From Pectobacterium aroidearum (GTDB lineage: Bacteria; Pseudomonadota; Gammaproteobacteria; Enterobacterales; Enterobacteriaceae), in the NCBI RefSeq assembly GCF_041228105.1, contig NZ_CP166097.1, positions 3,410,001-3,474,000 of the forward strand: a stretch of 64,000 nucleotides of DNA, in the 5' to 3' direction. Within the stretch, counting starts at the first letter, position 1. The number at the start of each line of letters is the position of its first letter. This document shows, piece after piece, positions 25,708 through 35,449 of the stretch. The translations under genes and the position numbers were made by a program. Under the pieces are notes generated by a model. The model made no database searches. It saw only the letters and a program-made list of their open reading frames with translations, and had not been told where the DNA came from.

Positions 25708-27108
25708 TTATTCCCCCTCAGCCTGCTCGCCAGTTGCCGCTGCTTTGGCTGTGGCAAATTTCGCGGGACTTTCGCGGAAGCGGTTATAGTTGGCCTCCGA
25801 CGAGAAGAAGTACGTTTTACCGCCGTAGCGATATTTATGCTCCGCATTCACGTTGGTCAGTTTTGAACCATCAACCGGATCGATGACGTCCATCGATACC
25901 ACCGTCGAGAAGTAGTTCGTGCCGGCCGCCAGTGACGCGCGCCCAATCACCAGTTCATTATCGTCGTTGCTCCACCCTTCAATCGGCACCGGATTACAGC
26001 CGCCCGCCTTGCCGATAGAAGGAATGAAAATATGCACCCCGCAGGCAACACAAATGACCTGATTGCCTTCCATCACATAGCCCTGATCGCCGCACAGCAG
26101 GCAGGCATCAAACACCACGCCCAGACGCAGGCGATCGGGATAGCGGTTAATGATGAAAAAGCGCACGGCCTTGCCGTCATCAGCAATCCACACGAAGCGA
26201 TGCAGCTTGCCATCACGCACTTGTTCAATCGGAATATGTACTTTGCCATCCGCCGCCAGCGTCACCGGCTGTGCTTCCGACAGACGAGGCGGCTGTGACG
26301 CAACCTTGTCCCAATAGAGCTGAGCCAACACCACCACCAACAGCGCCGTGACCGTCGCCAGCAGCGTGCGGCGTACTGTGCGATAACCGGCCGTCGCCTT
26401 ACGCTTTTCAATCGCTTCATGTTCAGCCAGCATCTGACGACGCGCATGCAGCAGCGGCCAGACCAGCCCCACGGCCAACGCCGCCATGAACAATGCACTG
26501 AGGTAATTTAATAAATACGCGCTGTTGGTAACATGCGCCACGTAGCTCAGGCGCGGCTTGGTGAGCCCCAGCACCTGTAATTTCATCAACAGCAGCAGTA
26601 AATTACCGCTGATCGGTAGCAGTAGCAGTGCGACTAACAGCGCAAGAAGCGGCCAACGCAGTAAACGAATGCGGCGCACAATCATGCCGCACAGTGCGGC
26701 ACAGAACACCAGCCAGCCAAATGCCAGCACCACGGCGCTGAAATTCAGCAGCAGATCGGTATTCACCACATGGGTGGTCGTCAGCGCGGTCAAATTGGGA
26801 TCGTTGCCCCAATGCACCGCCGAACCTGCCACCAGAAGCGCCTGCCACAGATAGCCAAGACGAAGGTGGGAAAAACACTGACAGACCAGAAACAGGATCA
26901 AGGCAAGCGCCTGAAGCGCCGTAAACCCCAGCAAAAACGCCTGCCCGTTAGGAAAATGCACGCCAATAAACGTACCGGCGAATAGCGCCAGCAGTGTGAT
27001 CCAGCTCAGCGGCCCGATCGTCGGCGTAGAACGATGGCTCCAGTTCAGCCCCAGCAATAGCGCTATCGGCAGGAAGGATTGGAGGGTCGTGATAAAGAAA
27101 TAACTCAT
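25708..27108 (-). CDS. Fe-S/metal-binding membrane protein (DUF2318) with YHS-like C-terminus
   Basis: 466 residues. About eight hydrophobic helices fill residues 5-240 and another lies near 255-272. A periplasmic domain then carries the DUF2318 cysteine motifs ACLLCGDQGY (about 335) and ICVACGVHIF (about 350), and GGCNPVP follows. The last part (YRYGGKTYFFSSEANYNRFRESP, read in two pieces at about 425-450) resembles a YHS metal-binding domain. It corresponds to Cj1660. Proposed role: electron or metal transfer in the FTR1-P19 uptake pathway. The exact function is not established for the family. Confidence 0.82.
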   Translation of the reverse strand: MSYFFITTLQSFLPIALLLGLNWSHRSTPTIGPLSWITLLALFAGTFIGVHFPNGQAFLLGFTALQALALILFLVCQCFSHLRLGYLWQALLVAGSAVHWGNDPNLTALTTTHVVNTDLLLNFSAVVLAFGWLVFCAALCGMIVRRIRLLRWPLLALLVALLLLPISGNLLLLLMKLQVLGLTKPRLSYVAHVTNSAYLLNYLSALFMAALAVGLVWPLLHARRQMLAEHEAIEKRKATAGYRTVRRTLLATVTALLVVVLAQLYWDKVASQPPRLSEAQPVTLAADGKVHIPIEQVRDGKLHRFVWIADDGKAVRFFIINRYPDRLRLGVVFDACLLCGDQGYVMEGNQVICVACGVHIFIPSIGKAGGCNPVPIEGWSNDDNELVIGRASLAAGTNYFSTVVSMDVIDPVDGSKLTNVNAEHKYRYGGKTYFFSSEANYNRFRESPAKFATAKAAATGEQAEGE

Positions 27109-27190
27109 ATATCCCCGTCACCTTTCAAGTTACAGGTGCGTCGGTTGAGTGTGATGTCTGGTGGCACCCGTGCCCTAACCGAAAAATCAC

Positions 27191-27227
27191 CGCCTCTGCG
27201 GGCTGCAATAACATCCCCGCAGAGGCG
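27191..27227 (-). terminator. Intercistronic hairpin after p19
   Basis: Perfect 12-bp stem CGCCTCTGCGGG / CCCGCAGAGGCG with a 13-nt loop, between the p19 stop and the DUF2318 gene. No T tract on the minus strand, so it is likely a 3' stabiliser or attenuator that raises p19 expression over the membrane genes. Confidence 0.7.
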
Positions 27228-27265
27228 TGAACATGACCGCGATAGAATATCGCGGGCAGAAGACC

Positions 27266-27793
27266 TTATTCTAAACCGACGTATTTGAAGTCAAAGCTGA
27301 CATCAAACGGTTTCCACCAGCGACCGACGCCCGTTTCACCATCGGTGTGACGGTGCATACCGGCTTTTGATGGTGGATCGATGTGATAAGTCACTTTGTA
27401 GTTGCCCACGCCCATCATTTTGATGTTCGCGCCGTAGTGTGGGCCATCGCTGGCAACCATCGGCATGAAGGTACCTTCCTGCTTGGCACCGGTATCGGTG
27501 TTGGTCAGGGTATAAGCGATAGTCAGGAACGGCATCCACTCACCGGCACCGAAGCCGTTTTTGTTGCCTTCAGCTGCGTGAATATCGGCCTCCAGATGGA
27601 TATCCGCTTTCGCAGCAGGCAAGCCCATTCCACGCGGTTCCATATCGATAGGCTGCAGATAAACAGCAGCAATTTCCATTTCGTTCATGGAAACCGGCTC
27701 ACCTGCTGGATATTCTTTAAACGCCAGCGCGGCAGGCGCGGTGAAAATACCGGCAATAACGGCACCCGCGATCAGACTTTTTTGCATATTCAT
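27266..27793 (-). CDS. fetP: P19/FetP periplasmic iron-binding protein
   Basis: 175 residues with a signal peptide cleaved after ALA (about residue 25; mature FKEYPAGEPV). The Tp34/P19 fold shows in MEIAAVYLQPIDMEPRG and ADIHLEADIHAAEGNKNGFG, and in SDGPHYGANIKMMG and MHRHTDGETGVGRWW. The His and Met residues in these segments match the copper/iron site of Campylobacter P19. The start was set at 27793, where AGGA lies 8 nt upstream; further in-frame ATGs lie upstream. FetP partners the FTR1-type permease in E. coli FetMP for ferrous iron uptake at low pH. Confidence 0.9.
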   Translation of the reverse strand: MNMQKSLIAGAVIAGIFTAPAALAFKEYPAGEPVSMNEMEIAAVYLQPIDMEPRGMGLPAAKADIHLEADIHAAEGNKNGFGAGEWMPFLTIAYTLTNTDTGAKQEGTFMPMVASDGPHYGANIKMMGVGNYKVTYHIDPPSKAGMHRHTDGETGVGRWWKPFDVSFDFKYVGLE

Positions 27794-27913
27794 CAAACCC
27801 ATCCTCATCTCAGTCGTCCCTACTCACTTAATTCGCTAAGCGATTGGGATTGTTATGGTTATTTTCTGCTCTTATTGCTTTCAGTATTACATTACCGTCG
27901 GATGCTTTCTTTA

Positions 27914-29818
27914 TCAGACGGCAGACGCTCTACGTTGCATCACCCACAGGGCGATTAACGCCGCGACAACCAGTACACCCTGTGGAATCAGTGTTTCCAC
28001 ATAAGGATAAATGCCCAGCCAGCTGATCTCCGGTACGCCGGTCAACAGCGTCGGCTCAAATAGTTTTCCTTCGATCAGTTCCAACACGCCCTTACCCGCA
28101 AACACAAACGCCATCAGGTACATAAAGCAGCCGGTAAACATAAAGAACGGCTTCAGCGGCAGTTTGACGATGGTGTAACGCATCAGGAGATAAGCGATAA
28201 ACAGAATCACACAGCCGATGGCAAACCCGGCCAGAATAGAGAGGTGACCTGCCATATTGCTGGCATCGCCGACCAGCGCGTAATAGAACAGTACGGTTTC
28301 CGCCCCTTCGCGGTACACCGCCAGAAAGCTGGTCAGCCACAGGCCGATCATGGAACCGCTGCTCAGCGAATGGGACAGCTTGCCTTCCAGATAGGCCTTC
28401 CAGTGTCGCGCTTCGACTTTGGACAACAGCCAGTAGCTCATGAAGAACAGCATCACCACGGCGATCAGCATCGTAATGCCTTCCAGCAACTCACGGCTGG
28501 CACCGGAATTAGTGAACACAAGCTGGAAGATGACAGCGGTAATCACGCTACACAGCAGCGCGACATAAACCGACTGGCGAATCAGCGGCAGTTTGTCCTG
28601 CTGATTGTTCTTCACCAGATAGGCCACGATCGCCGCCACAATCAGCAAGCCTTCCAGACCTTCGCGCACAATAATCAGCAAACTGTAGATCAACAGACTC
28701 CAGTGCGTTTCATCACCGTCGCCCAGCATGGTGACTGCCTTCGCCAGTTCCTGCTGCAACGCATCGGCCTGCCCTTGCAACTGCTCAACTGGCTGTTTGG
28801 CATTCATCAGGCTTACCAGACGAGTGAAATAGCCTTCCAGCGTAGATTTGAACGCCGCATCGCGAGAACCAATTTTGTTCTCCATGCCGGTGGCTTCAAA
28901 CAGATCGAAATAGGTATCCTGCACCGCCATGATGGCGGGTTTGACCTGACCCTGACGGTACTGCGCAATCGCGGCAGCAATGGCCTGATTTATATCATCA
29001 GAAATTTTCGCCCAGTTGGCATCCGGTACGGCTCTCGTATCGGCGTTCGCGGCAGGCGTTGCCGTCGCCTGCTGGCTGTCGCGCGTAGTCGGCAATCCCG
29101 GTAAGACATCTTCGATGTCCTGTAACAGCGTAGTCACCCGATAGGCGACGTCCGTCAGTTGATCGGGCTGACCAGCTAGCGTAATCAGTGCGGAGAATTG
29201 TTGATTAATGGAAGCGGCCTGCTGCGCCGAGCGATTCTGCCTGACCGACATCTCCATTTCAGAGTTTTTAAACCCCTGATAGTGCGCCTGCTGCACGCTC
29301 TGGCTAGCCTTTTTGTAATCACCGGCCTGATATTCAGTCACGGCCTGCGCGAGCTGGTCATCGATGATTTTAAAACTCTGCTGCCAGTACGGTGCGATGT
29401 CGGTGTTGTCATAGGCACCGTGCTGCTCCTGCGCAACCAGCTTGTGCCCTTCCGACAGCACGGGCAGCACGGCATCCAGCTCGCCTTTCAGCCATGAAAT
29501 CTTTGCCTGTACCTCGGCCTGCGGCTTTCCTTCGCCAATCATGCGGCGAATTTCACCGAATGTGGCTTCCAGTTGATAGCTTTTTTGTGCGGAAATGTTG
29601 ATGCGGATAGGACCTTCGAGGTTTTCAAATACCTCGAAATAGGCCATCTGAACTTCGGTGCGGGCATCATCCGGCTTTTGCTGCTCATAGAGCTGCGCCG
29701 TTTTATCCAGCCGGGTTTCGATATCCTGAATAAATGAAGCGTAATCGGTCGCGGCAACTGCCGCTGAACAACTAAACAGCCAACACAACAACAGAAGCGT
29801 TTTTTGCCAGATAGACAT
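27914..29818 (-). CDS. fetM: FTR1-family iron permease (FetM-like)
   Basis: 634 residues. A signal peptide (MSIWQKTLLLLCWLFSCSAAVAA, read in part) is followed by a periplasmic domain (about 25-370) and then seven helices. The two REXXE iron-binding motifs are REGLE near 385 and REGAE near 500. ATG 29818 is preferred to an upstream GTG (29836) because it gives the signal peptide a proper N-terminus, although no clear ribosome site is visible. It is first in the operon, 23 bp downstream of a Fur-like box, so iron repression is expected. The fused periplasmic domain separates FetM-type proteins from fungal FTR1. Confidence 0.9.
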   Translation of the reverse strand: MSIWQKTLLLLCWLFSCSAAVAATDYASFIQDIETRLDKTAQLYEQQKPDDARTEVQMAYFEVFENLEGPIRINISAQKSYQLEATFGEIRRMIGEGKPQAEVQAKISWLKGELDAVLPVLSEGHKLVAQEQHGAYDNTDIAPYWQQSFKIIDDQLAQAVTEYQAGDYKKASQSVQQAHYQGFKNSEMEMSVRQNRSAQQAASINQQFSALITLAGQPDQLTDVAYRVTTLLQDIEDVLPGLPTTRDSQQATATPAANADTRAVPDANWAKISDDINQAIAAAIAQYRQGQVKPAIMAVQDTYFDLFEATGMENKIGSRDAAFKSTLEGYFTRLVSLMNAKQPVEQLQGQADALQQELAKAVTMLGDGDETHWSLLIYSLLIIVREGLEGLLIVAAIVAYLVKNNQQDKLPLIRQSVYVALLCSVITAVIFQLVFTNSGASRELLEGITMLIAVVMLFFMSYWLLSKVEARHWKAYLEGKLSHSLSSGSMIGLWLTSFLAVYREGAETVLFYYALVGDASNMAGHLSILAGFAIGCVILFIAYLLMRYTIVKLPLKPFFMFTGCFMYLMAFVFAGKGVLELIEGKLFEPTLLTGVPEISWLGIYPYVETLIPQGVLVVAALIALWVMQRRASAV

Positions 29819-29840
29819 AAGCGAGTGATGAAGCACAAAT

Positions 29841-29859
29841 GATATTTATTCTTATTATC
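29841..29859. promoter_or_regulatory. Candidate Fur box upstream of fetM
   Basis: The 19 bases GATATTTATTCTTATTATC match the classical Fur consensus at 14 of 19 positions by direct comparison. They lie just before the first gene of an iron-uptake operon. Confidence 0.6.
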
Positions 29860-30096
29860 ACTTTGAAGTCACGATCTGTCTTGATTTACGTCACGAAAAT
29901 ATCAGCAATAAAGACTTTAGTTTGTAACAAATAATTTCAACACTGCCTTGATGCCAAAAAAACCACCACCTTCTCATAATCCCAGAATAATACGGTTTTT
30001 TTGATCGCAAAAACCGCAAAACACTCCATAAAAAATAGAGCAATAAATATGCCAAAAACAGTAAAAAACCACCTTCCCGCTAGAGACTCCTATCTC

Positions 30097-30152
30097 AAAA
30101 TGGCATTTCTTTACACTAACAAAGTCAAGTTTACAGAGAGAAATGCCATTTT
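30097..30152. repeat. 14-bp perfect inverted repeat with 28-nt spacer
   Basis: AAAATGGCATTTCT at 30097-30110 is exactly complementary to 30139-30152. It lies alone between the MCP gene's end (minus strand) and the fetM promoter. It could be a terminator-like hairpin for antisense or readthrough transcription, or a small RNA end. Confidence 0.6.
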
Positions 30153-30379
30153 CCCTCTGTAATCCAAAGCATTACATGCGTCACGAGTCGCGCTTTTCAC
30201 CACCCTGTTCGGGCGATTAACCATAGCATTCAAATAAACCTGGCATTCGGGCGATAACCAGAGACCAACAGAACCCGACGGCGTCTTTCCGCCCGGTTCA
30301 TCGCCAGCCTCATGGCTTATCTCGTCTTCAGCATCTGCCCGAGCGGCCACGCTCTGTCACGCATGTAACCCGCAGCGGA

Positions 30380-32059
30380 TCAAAATTTTTCCCATCCTTC
30401 ACCGTTGCGGCCATGTGCAGACAGCAGTGGTGTGGTGCCCTGCCCGACAACGCGATGAACGGGTGCGGCGACCGCTGGACGGGAAAAAGACGTTGCCGGA
30501 TCGCAATCTGAATCTAGATCGAACACATCCACCACAGCGGACAGTTCGCTGGTTTGTTCATCCAGGCGGGCGGCCGCGGCGGCCGACTGCATCACCAACG
30601 ACGCATTCTGCTGCGTGACGCTGTCCATTTCGTGCACTGCCTGGCTAATCTGCGTAATACCGCGTGTTTGTTCATCCGTTGCTGCGGCAATTTCACCAAT
30701 CAGATCGTTAAAATGCGAAATGGAAGAAATAATTGCCGTCATCGCTTCACCGGACTGCCGAACCTGCCCTGCCCCGGTTTCAACCCGAGAAACCGATTCC
30801 GCAATCAGCGCTTCAATCTCTTTCGCCGCCTGCGCACTACGCTGCGCCAGTGTACGTACTTCACCGGCCACCACGGCAAAACCTCGTCCTTGCTCCCCCG
30901 CACGCGCGGCTTCCACCGCCGCATTCAGCGCCAGAATATTGGTCTGGAAAGCGATGCTGTTAATCACAGAGGTAATATCGGAGATTTGTCGGGAACTGGC
31001 GCTAATGTCATCCATCGTCGCCATCACGTTGGTGCTGATCGTTCCGCCTTTTTGCGCCATATCCGCCGCATCCTTAGCCAGCTTACGCGCTTGATGTACG
31101 TGATCGGTGGTTTGCCGTACCGTGGAGCTAATTTCTTCCATACTGGCAGCCGTTTGCTGCAATGCTGCGGCCTGCTGCTCCGTGCGGCTGGAAAGATCAT
31201 CGTTGCCATCCTTAATGCTCGATGTCCCGTTATTGATTTCCGTCGTGCTCTGCCGGATCACGGTCACCGTATCGCGCAAACTTTTCTGCAACCGCTTGAT
31301 GTCGGGAATCAATCGTCCCGCACAGTTCCTGCCGAACTCCGCCAGTTCACAGCCTAAGCGGCCCGCCGTGAGTTGCGCCAGATGGGATTTAAGCACTGAA
31401 ATCGGAATAACCAGATAGTTCCTCAAATAGTATTCCGTGAAAATCAACACGATGAGACCAATAACCATCACGGCAATCATCGCGTTACGGTTTTGGGTGT
31501 TGTGTTCATTCACGCTTGGAATCAATGAGGAGGCGGTAATGCCGTCCGAATAGCGTTTGATGTCTTCACCAAATGCCAGGCTAATGGACGGATACACGGA
31601 GCGAAATATCTGCCGAAACCCTTCGTAATCATTACGTTGTAGCGCCGCGTTCATCGGATCTATCGCAGTAGCAATGAGCGTACTCCACGTCTTGCTTACT
31701 GCATCAACCGTTGCGGGCTCGACGCCAACGTGCTCTGCCGTTTGGAATTTCTCCAGAGAATCTTTGGTATTTTTTAGCGCAATCTGTGCCATGTCCAACG
31801 TCTGTTTGGCGTTTTCTGGCTCGTTACGCTGCAAATAATCCATCGTTCTTTCCATACGAGTTACGGCCCGAAAATATTGATCGGCTCCATAGACCAGATG
31901 GGAATACGTTTTTCGCTGAGTCTCACTTTTATCAAGCAGATTGGTGACCTGATAAAGCGAGTAAAGACTAAATCCTGATGCCACTCCCCACGCTACTAGC
32001 AGGGAAGCCACTATGACCAGCACCATTATTTTTATGCTGACATTTTTTAGAAATTCCAT
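30380..32059 (-). CDS. Methyl-accepting chemotaxis protein
   Basis: 559-residue transmembrane chemoreceptor. TM1 spans about 10-35, a Tar-like four-helix periplasmic sensor 36-192 and TM2 193-215. A HAMP domain (about 216-270) is followed by the cytoplasmic signalling coiled coil with the hairpin tip around [20 protein letters not shown]. The C-terminus GWEKF resembles the NWETF pentapeptide that recruits CheR and CheB, so this is a high-abundance-type receptor able to assist others. GGAG precedes ATG 32059. The ligand is unknown; the sensor part is not obviously Tsr, Tar or Tap. It is monocistronic. Confidence 0.9.
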   Translation of the reverse strand: MEFLKNVSIKIMVLVIVASLLVAWGVASGFSLYSLYQVTNLLDKSETQRKTYSHLVYGADQYFRAVTRMERTMDYLQRNEPENAKQTLDMAQIALKNTKDSLEKFQTAEHVGVEPATVDAVSKTWSTLIATAIDPMNAALQRNDYEGFRQIFRSVYPSISLAFGEDIKRYSDGITASSLIPSVNEHNTQNRNAMIAVMVIGLIVLIFTEYYLRNYLVIPISVLKSHLAQLTAGRLGCELAEFGRNCAGRLIPDIKRLQKSLRDTVTVIRQSTTEINNGTSSIKDGNDDLSSRTEQQAAALQQTAASMEEISSTVRQTTDHVHQARKLAKDAADMAQKGGTISTNVMATMDDISASSRQISDITSVINSIAFQTNILALNAAVEAARAGEQGRGFAVVAGEVRTLAQRSAQAAKEIEALIAESVSRVETGAGQVRQSGEAMTAIISSISHFNDLIGEIAAATDEQTRGITQISQAVHEMDSVTQQNASLVMQSAAAAARLDEQTSELSAVVDVFDLDSDCDPATSFSRPAVAAPVHRVVGQGTTPLLSAHGRNGEGWEKF

Positions 32060-32593
32060 AATGCACTCCGCGACGTTAACAAATATTTCCCGCCCGCACA
32101 CTCTGTCGGAAAAGTATTTACTTTTTACTCATGACGGTGCCGCCCGTTGTACCGCGCCCTTATCCCACGCGATCGAACAGACGTTCTGGAATTCCCTGAT
32201 TAATGACCCAGTAGATGGGAAACTATGCTAAAAACCAAAAAATACAACTCGTTATCTTCCTTGAGATACCCGTCTCCATCGTTTTAAACAGCCGATAGCC
32301 ATCACGACCACAGCCAAAGCGGTGGCATGTAGAGTTAATATCGTCCAAAACAGTATAGGCATTAACGGATAAAGAGGATGAATACGCTGTCACCTTATTT
32401 TCCAGACGAATGTCCTATAGAAAAAGGTCGCCGCACTCAACGCATTAGGCCGGTTTGTCATCGCACTGAGCATGACCACGATCAGTAAATTAATTTTCTT
32501 TATCGGTGATTATCGAAGGTTAGATGACTGCATCAACAGCCAGCAATAAGAATGCAGTTATTACGATCCAAAACTCAGCTTTGGAGAATAATC
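32060..32593. other. 534-bp divergent region between the MCP gene and fdhF
   Basis: No gene supported. A sigma-54 -24/-12 element (TGGCAC-N5-TTGC type) and FhlA-type sites, known upstream of E. coli fdhF, were looked for and not recognised here. Confidence 0.5.
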
Positions 32594-34744
32594 ATGCAGA
32601 AAGTGCTTACCGTCTGCCCGTATTGCGGGTCGGGCTGCAAAATTAACCTGCTGGTAGAGAACGGCAAAGTGGTTGGTGCGGAAGGGGCAAACGGCGTCAC
32701 CAACGAAGGTGAGCTGTGCCTGAAAGGCTATTACGGCTGGGATTTTCTTAATGACACGAAAATTCTGACGCCGCGTTTAAAGCAGCCGCTGATCCGACGT
32801 CAGAAAGGCGCCCCCTTTGAAGCCGTGTCCTGGGAGGAGGCTATCGGCTTCGCCAGCTCCCGACTAAAGGCTATTAAAGAGAAGTACGGTGCCGAGTCGA
32901 TTATGCACACGGGCTCGTCACGCGGCCCCGGCAATGAAACGAACTACGTGATGCAGAAATTCGCCCGGGCGGTCACTGGAAATAATAACGTCGACTGCTG
33001 CGCCCGACTCTGCCACGGCCCTTCGGTCGCCGGGCTACAGGTTACGCTGGGCAATGGCGCAATGAGCAATTCCATCTGCGAAATTGAAAAAACCGACTGC
33101 ATCCTGATTTTTGGCTATAACGCCGCGGACTCACACCCCATCGTGGCACGTCGGATCCTGAAAGCCAAAGCACGCGGGGCAAAAATCATCGTGTGCGATC
33201 CGCGCCATATTGAAACTGCCCGCATCGCCGATCTGTGGCTGCCGCTGAAAAATGGCTCCAACATGGCGCTGGTCAACGCTTTCGCCAACGTACTGATTAA
33301 CGAAGGCCACTACGATAAGGCTTATGTCGCTCGTCATACCGAAGGCTTCGAGGAATTCAGCCAGACCGTTGCGAAATACACGCCAGAATATGTTGCCGAC
33401 ATTACTGGCCTGTCGCCGAAAGTGATTCGGGACGCGATGCGCATGTATGCCGCCGCGCCATCCGCCACTATTCTCTGGGGAATGGGCGTGACCCAATGGG
33501 GGCAAGGTGTTGATGTGGTCAAAGGACTGTCCGGTCTGGCGCTGCTGACCGGCAATCTGGGACGTCCGAACGTCGGCGTCGGGCCAGTGCGTGGGCAAAA
33601 CAATGTACAAGGCGCCTGCGATATGGGGGCGCTGCCCAATATGTTCCCCGGTTATCAAAAAGTCACGGATAAGGCGGTGCTGGCTAAATTTGCTGATGCC
33701 TGGGGCATGTCTGAACTCTCTGACAAAGTAGGTTACTCGCTGACCGATCTCCCACACAAAATACAGGAAGGGAAAATCAGGGCCAATTATGTAATGGGTG
33801 AAGATCCGCTGCAAACCGAGCCGGACCTGTCGATGCTGCGCGATGCCTTTAACGAACTGGAATTGCTGATCGTGCAGGACATCTTCATGACCAAAACCGC
33901 CGCGATTGCCGATGTGATTTTACCTGCAACCTCCTGGGGCGAGCATGAAGGGGTCTATACCGCGGCCGACCGGGGATTCCAGCGCTTTTATAAGGCTGTC
34001 GAGCCACAGGGCGATGTGAAACCCGACTGGGAAATCATCAGCCTGATGGCAACGGCGCTCGGCTATCCAATGCACTATCGCAACACGCAGGAGATCTGGG
34101 ATGAACTGCGAGCACTCTGCCCCCTGTATTACGGCGCGACCTACGAGAAAATGGCGGGACTGGGCTATGTGCCCTGGCCATGCCCGACGGAAGACAGCCC
34201 CGGAACGCCGTGGCTGTATGCCGGCAACCGTTTCGATCGCCCCGGAGGGAAAGCCCTGCTGTTGACGGCCGAATGGCGACCGCCGATGGAGTTAGTGGAC
34301 GAGGATTATCCGCTGGTATTGTGCACCGTGCGCGAAGTCGGCCACTATTCCTGCCGATCCATGACAGGCAACTGCACGGCATTACAAACACTGGCGGATG
34401 AACCCGGCTATGTGCAGGTTAGCCCATACGACGCCGAACGCTTAGGCATCCGCGATCAACAGTTGGCCTGGATCTCATCGCGACGCGGCAAGGTTATCTC
34501 TCGCGTTGCCGTCAGCGAGCGCATCAATAAAGGTGCCGTGTATATGACCTACCAATGGTGGATCGGTGCCTGTAATGAACTGACGTTAGATCACCTCGAT
34601 CCGGTCTCTAAGACGCCGGAATACAAACACTGCGCCGTTAAGCTGGAGGCAATTGACGACCAGCAAGCGGCGGAGAACTACGTACAGCAGGAATACAGCC
34701 AGTTGAAAGATCGGCTGCGTACTACCGCAGAAAACGTCAACTAA
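32594..34744 (+). CDS. fdhF: Formate dehydrogenase H (molybdopterin), cysteine variant
   Basis: 716 residues, close to E. coli FdhF throughout and collinear over the first 140 residues. The N-terminal [4Fe-4S] ligands are Cys8, Cys11, Cys15 and Cys42 (VCPYCGSGC, LCLKGYYGW). The catalytic position 140, selenocysteine (UGA) in E. coli, is an ordinary TGC cysteine here (33011-33013, in CARLCHGPSVAG). The adjacent His141 and the molybdopterin segments (VRGQNNVQGACDMGALP, GEDPLQT) are conserved. The enzyme oxidises formate to CO2, normally feeding a hydrogenase in the formate hydrogenlyase complex. No hyc/hyp genes flank it in the window. Start at 32594 with GGAG 7 nt upstream; an in-frame ATG at 32552 lacks a good site. 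Confidence 0.93.
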   Translation: MQKVLTVCPYCGSGCKINLLVENGKVVGAEGANGVTNEGELCLKGYYGWDFLNDTKILTPRLKQPLIRRQKGAPFEAVSWEEAIGFASSRLKAIKEKYGAESIMHTGSSRGPGNETNYVMQKFARAVTGNNNVDCCARLCHGPSVAGLQVTLGNGAMSNSICEIEKTDCILIFGYNAADSHPIVARRILKAKARGAKIIVCDPRHIETARIADLWLPLKNGSNMALVNAFANVLINEGHYDKAYVARHTEGFEEFSQTVAKYTPEYVADITGLSPKVIRDAMRMYAAAPSATILWGMGVTQWGQGVDVVKGLSGLALLTGNLGRPNVGVGPVRGQNNVQGACDMGALPNMFPGYQKVTDKAVLAKFADAWGMSELSDKVGYSLTDLPHKIQEGKIRANYVMGEDPLQTEPDLSMLRDAFNELELLIVQDIFMTKTAAIADVILPATSWGEHEGVYTAADRGFQRFYKAVEPQGDVKPDWEIISLMATALGYPMHYRNTQEIWDELRALCPLYYGATYEKMAGLGYVPWPCPTEDSPGTPWLYAGNRFDRPGGKALLLTAEWRPPMELVDEDYPLVLCTVREVGHYSCRSMTGNCTALQTLADEPGYVQVSPYDAERLGIRDQQLAWISSRRGKVISRVAVSERINKGAVYMTYQWWIGACNELTLDHLDPVSKTPEYKHCAVKLEAIDDQQAAENYVQQEYSQLKDRLRTTAENVN

Positions 34745-35449
34745 TCTCCCTTGCCTAAGCCGCCTGGCACAAGCCGTGGCGGCTTAGGAAATACACAGAG
34801 CCCAAAAAAACATATGTGATTCAGAAAATATCCGCTGGTTTAGACAACGTTTAACTCTTCTCTCCGATAATATCTTTCTTCACTTTATCGCCTTGTAAAT
34901 ATTTATTAACGAAAGTGGGTGAATTTCCGTTAATCGATAATAAATTTCTACGCAGCCATTAAATTTTTACACCGATTTTTATCTTTTAAAATTATTTTAG
35001 TCATCGCATCCCTTCTCTCCGCCACATTGTTTTTTATTCTAATTTAGCGCAATTTGCGTTTCATTTTACAATGATTTAATTTGTTTTTAACAAAAAGAGC
35101 CCCCTGCTAGCCGTAGCGTGCAAGTCGCTTAACATCATGCCAAACAATCGGTTAGATTCCAGCCAGCGGGGATAAAAGGAATATTATTATTGCTCGCATA
35201 GAGGTCGTATATGTTACCGATTACCTTATCTCTTCCTCATTATCTGTCATTTATTATTCGTCTCGACCCCGGAAGCTAACCTCCTCCTTTTATCTGTATT
35301 TCCTCTGAACGTCGCTGACATCGGGAAATACCTTAACACTCTCCATTTTGATATGCGGTTATAAAAACCGTACGGCTTTTGGCACCCAAAATCCGCCGCA
35401 GAGAAAGGCTGCAAGTTATTCGGAAAATAATAAAAACAGGAGATTCACT
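34745..35449. other. 705-bp AT-rich intergenic region upstream of the citrate transporter gene
   Basis: Contains the fdhF 3' hairpin (34754-34788), then AT-rich sequence with no supported gene. It probably includes the promoter of the CitMHS gene. No catabolite or two-component operator was recognised with confidence. Confidence 0.5.
34754..34788 (+). terminator. Hairpin downstream of fdhF
   Basis: Perfect 11-bp stem CCTAAGCCGCC / GGCGGCTTAGG with a 13-nt loop 10 bp after the stop. No T tract follows, so termination efficiency is uncertain. Confidence 0.65.

Larger units (their letters stand above)
29819..30379. other. 561-bp intergenic region upstream of fetM
   Basis: Holds the fetM promoter with a Fur-like box, a very AT-rich stretch (29930-30060) and a 14-bp inverted repeat (30097-30152). 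No coding sequence is supported; a short open frame at 30111-30350 has no ribosome site or recognisable product. Confidence 0.6.

Noticed and set aside
30111..30350. 79-codon minus-strand open frame downstream of the MCP gene
   Set aside because: Starts inside the inverted repeat, has no ribosome site and has no recognisable domain.
34754..34788. The fdhF downstream hairpin as a SECIS element
   Set aside because: Bacterial SECIS elements lie inside the gene next to the UGA codon; codon 140 here is TGC and the hairpin is after the stop.
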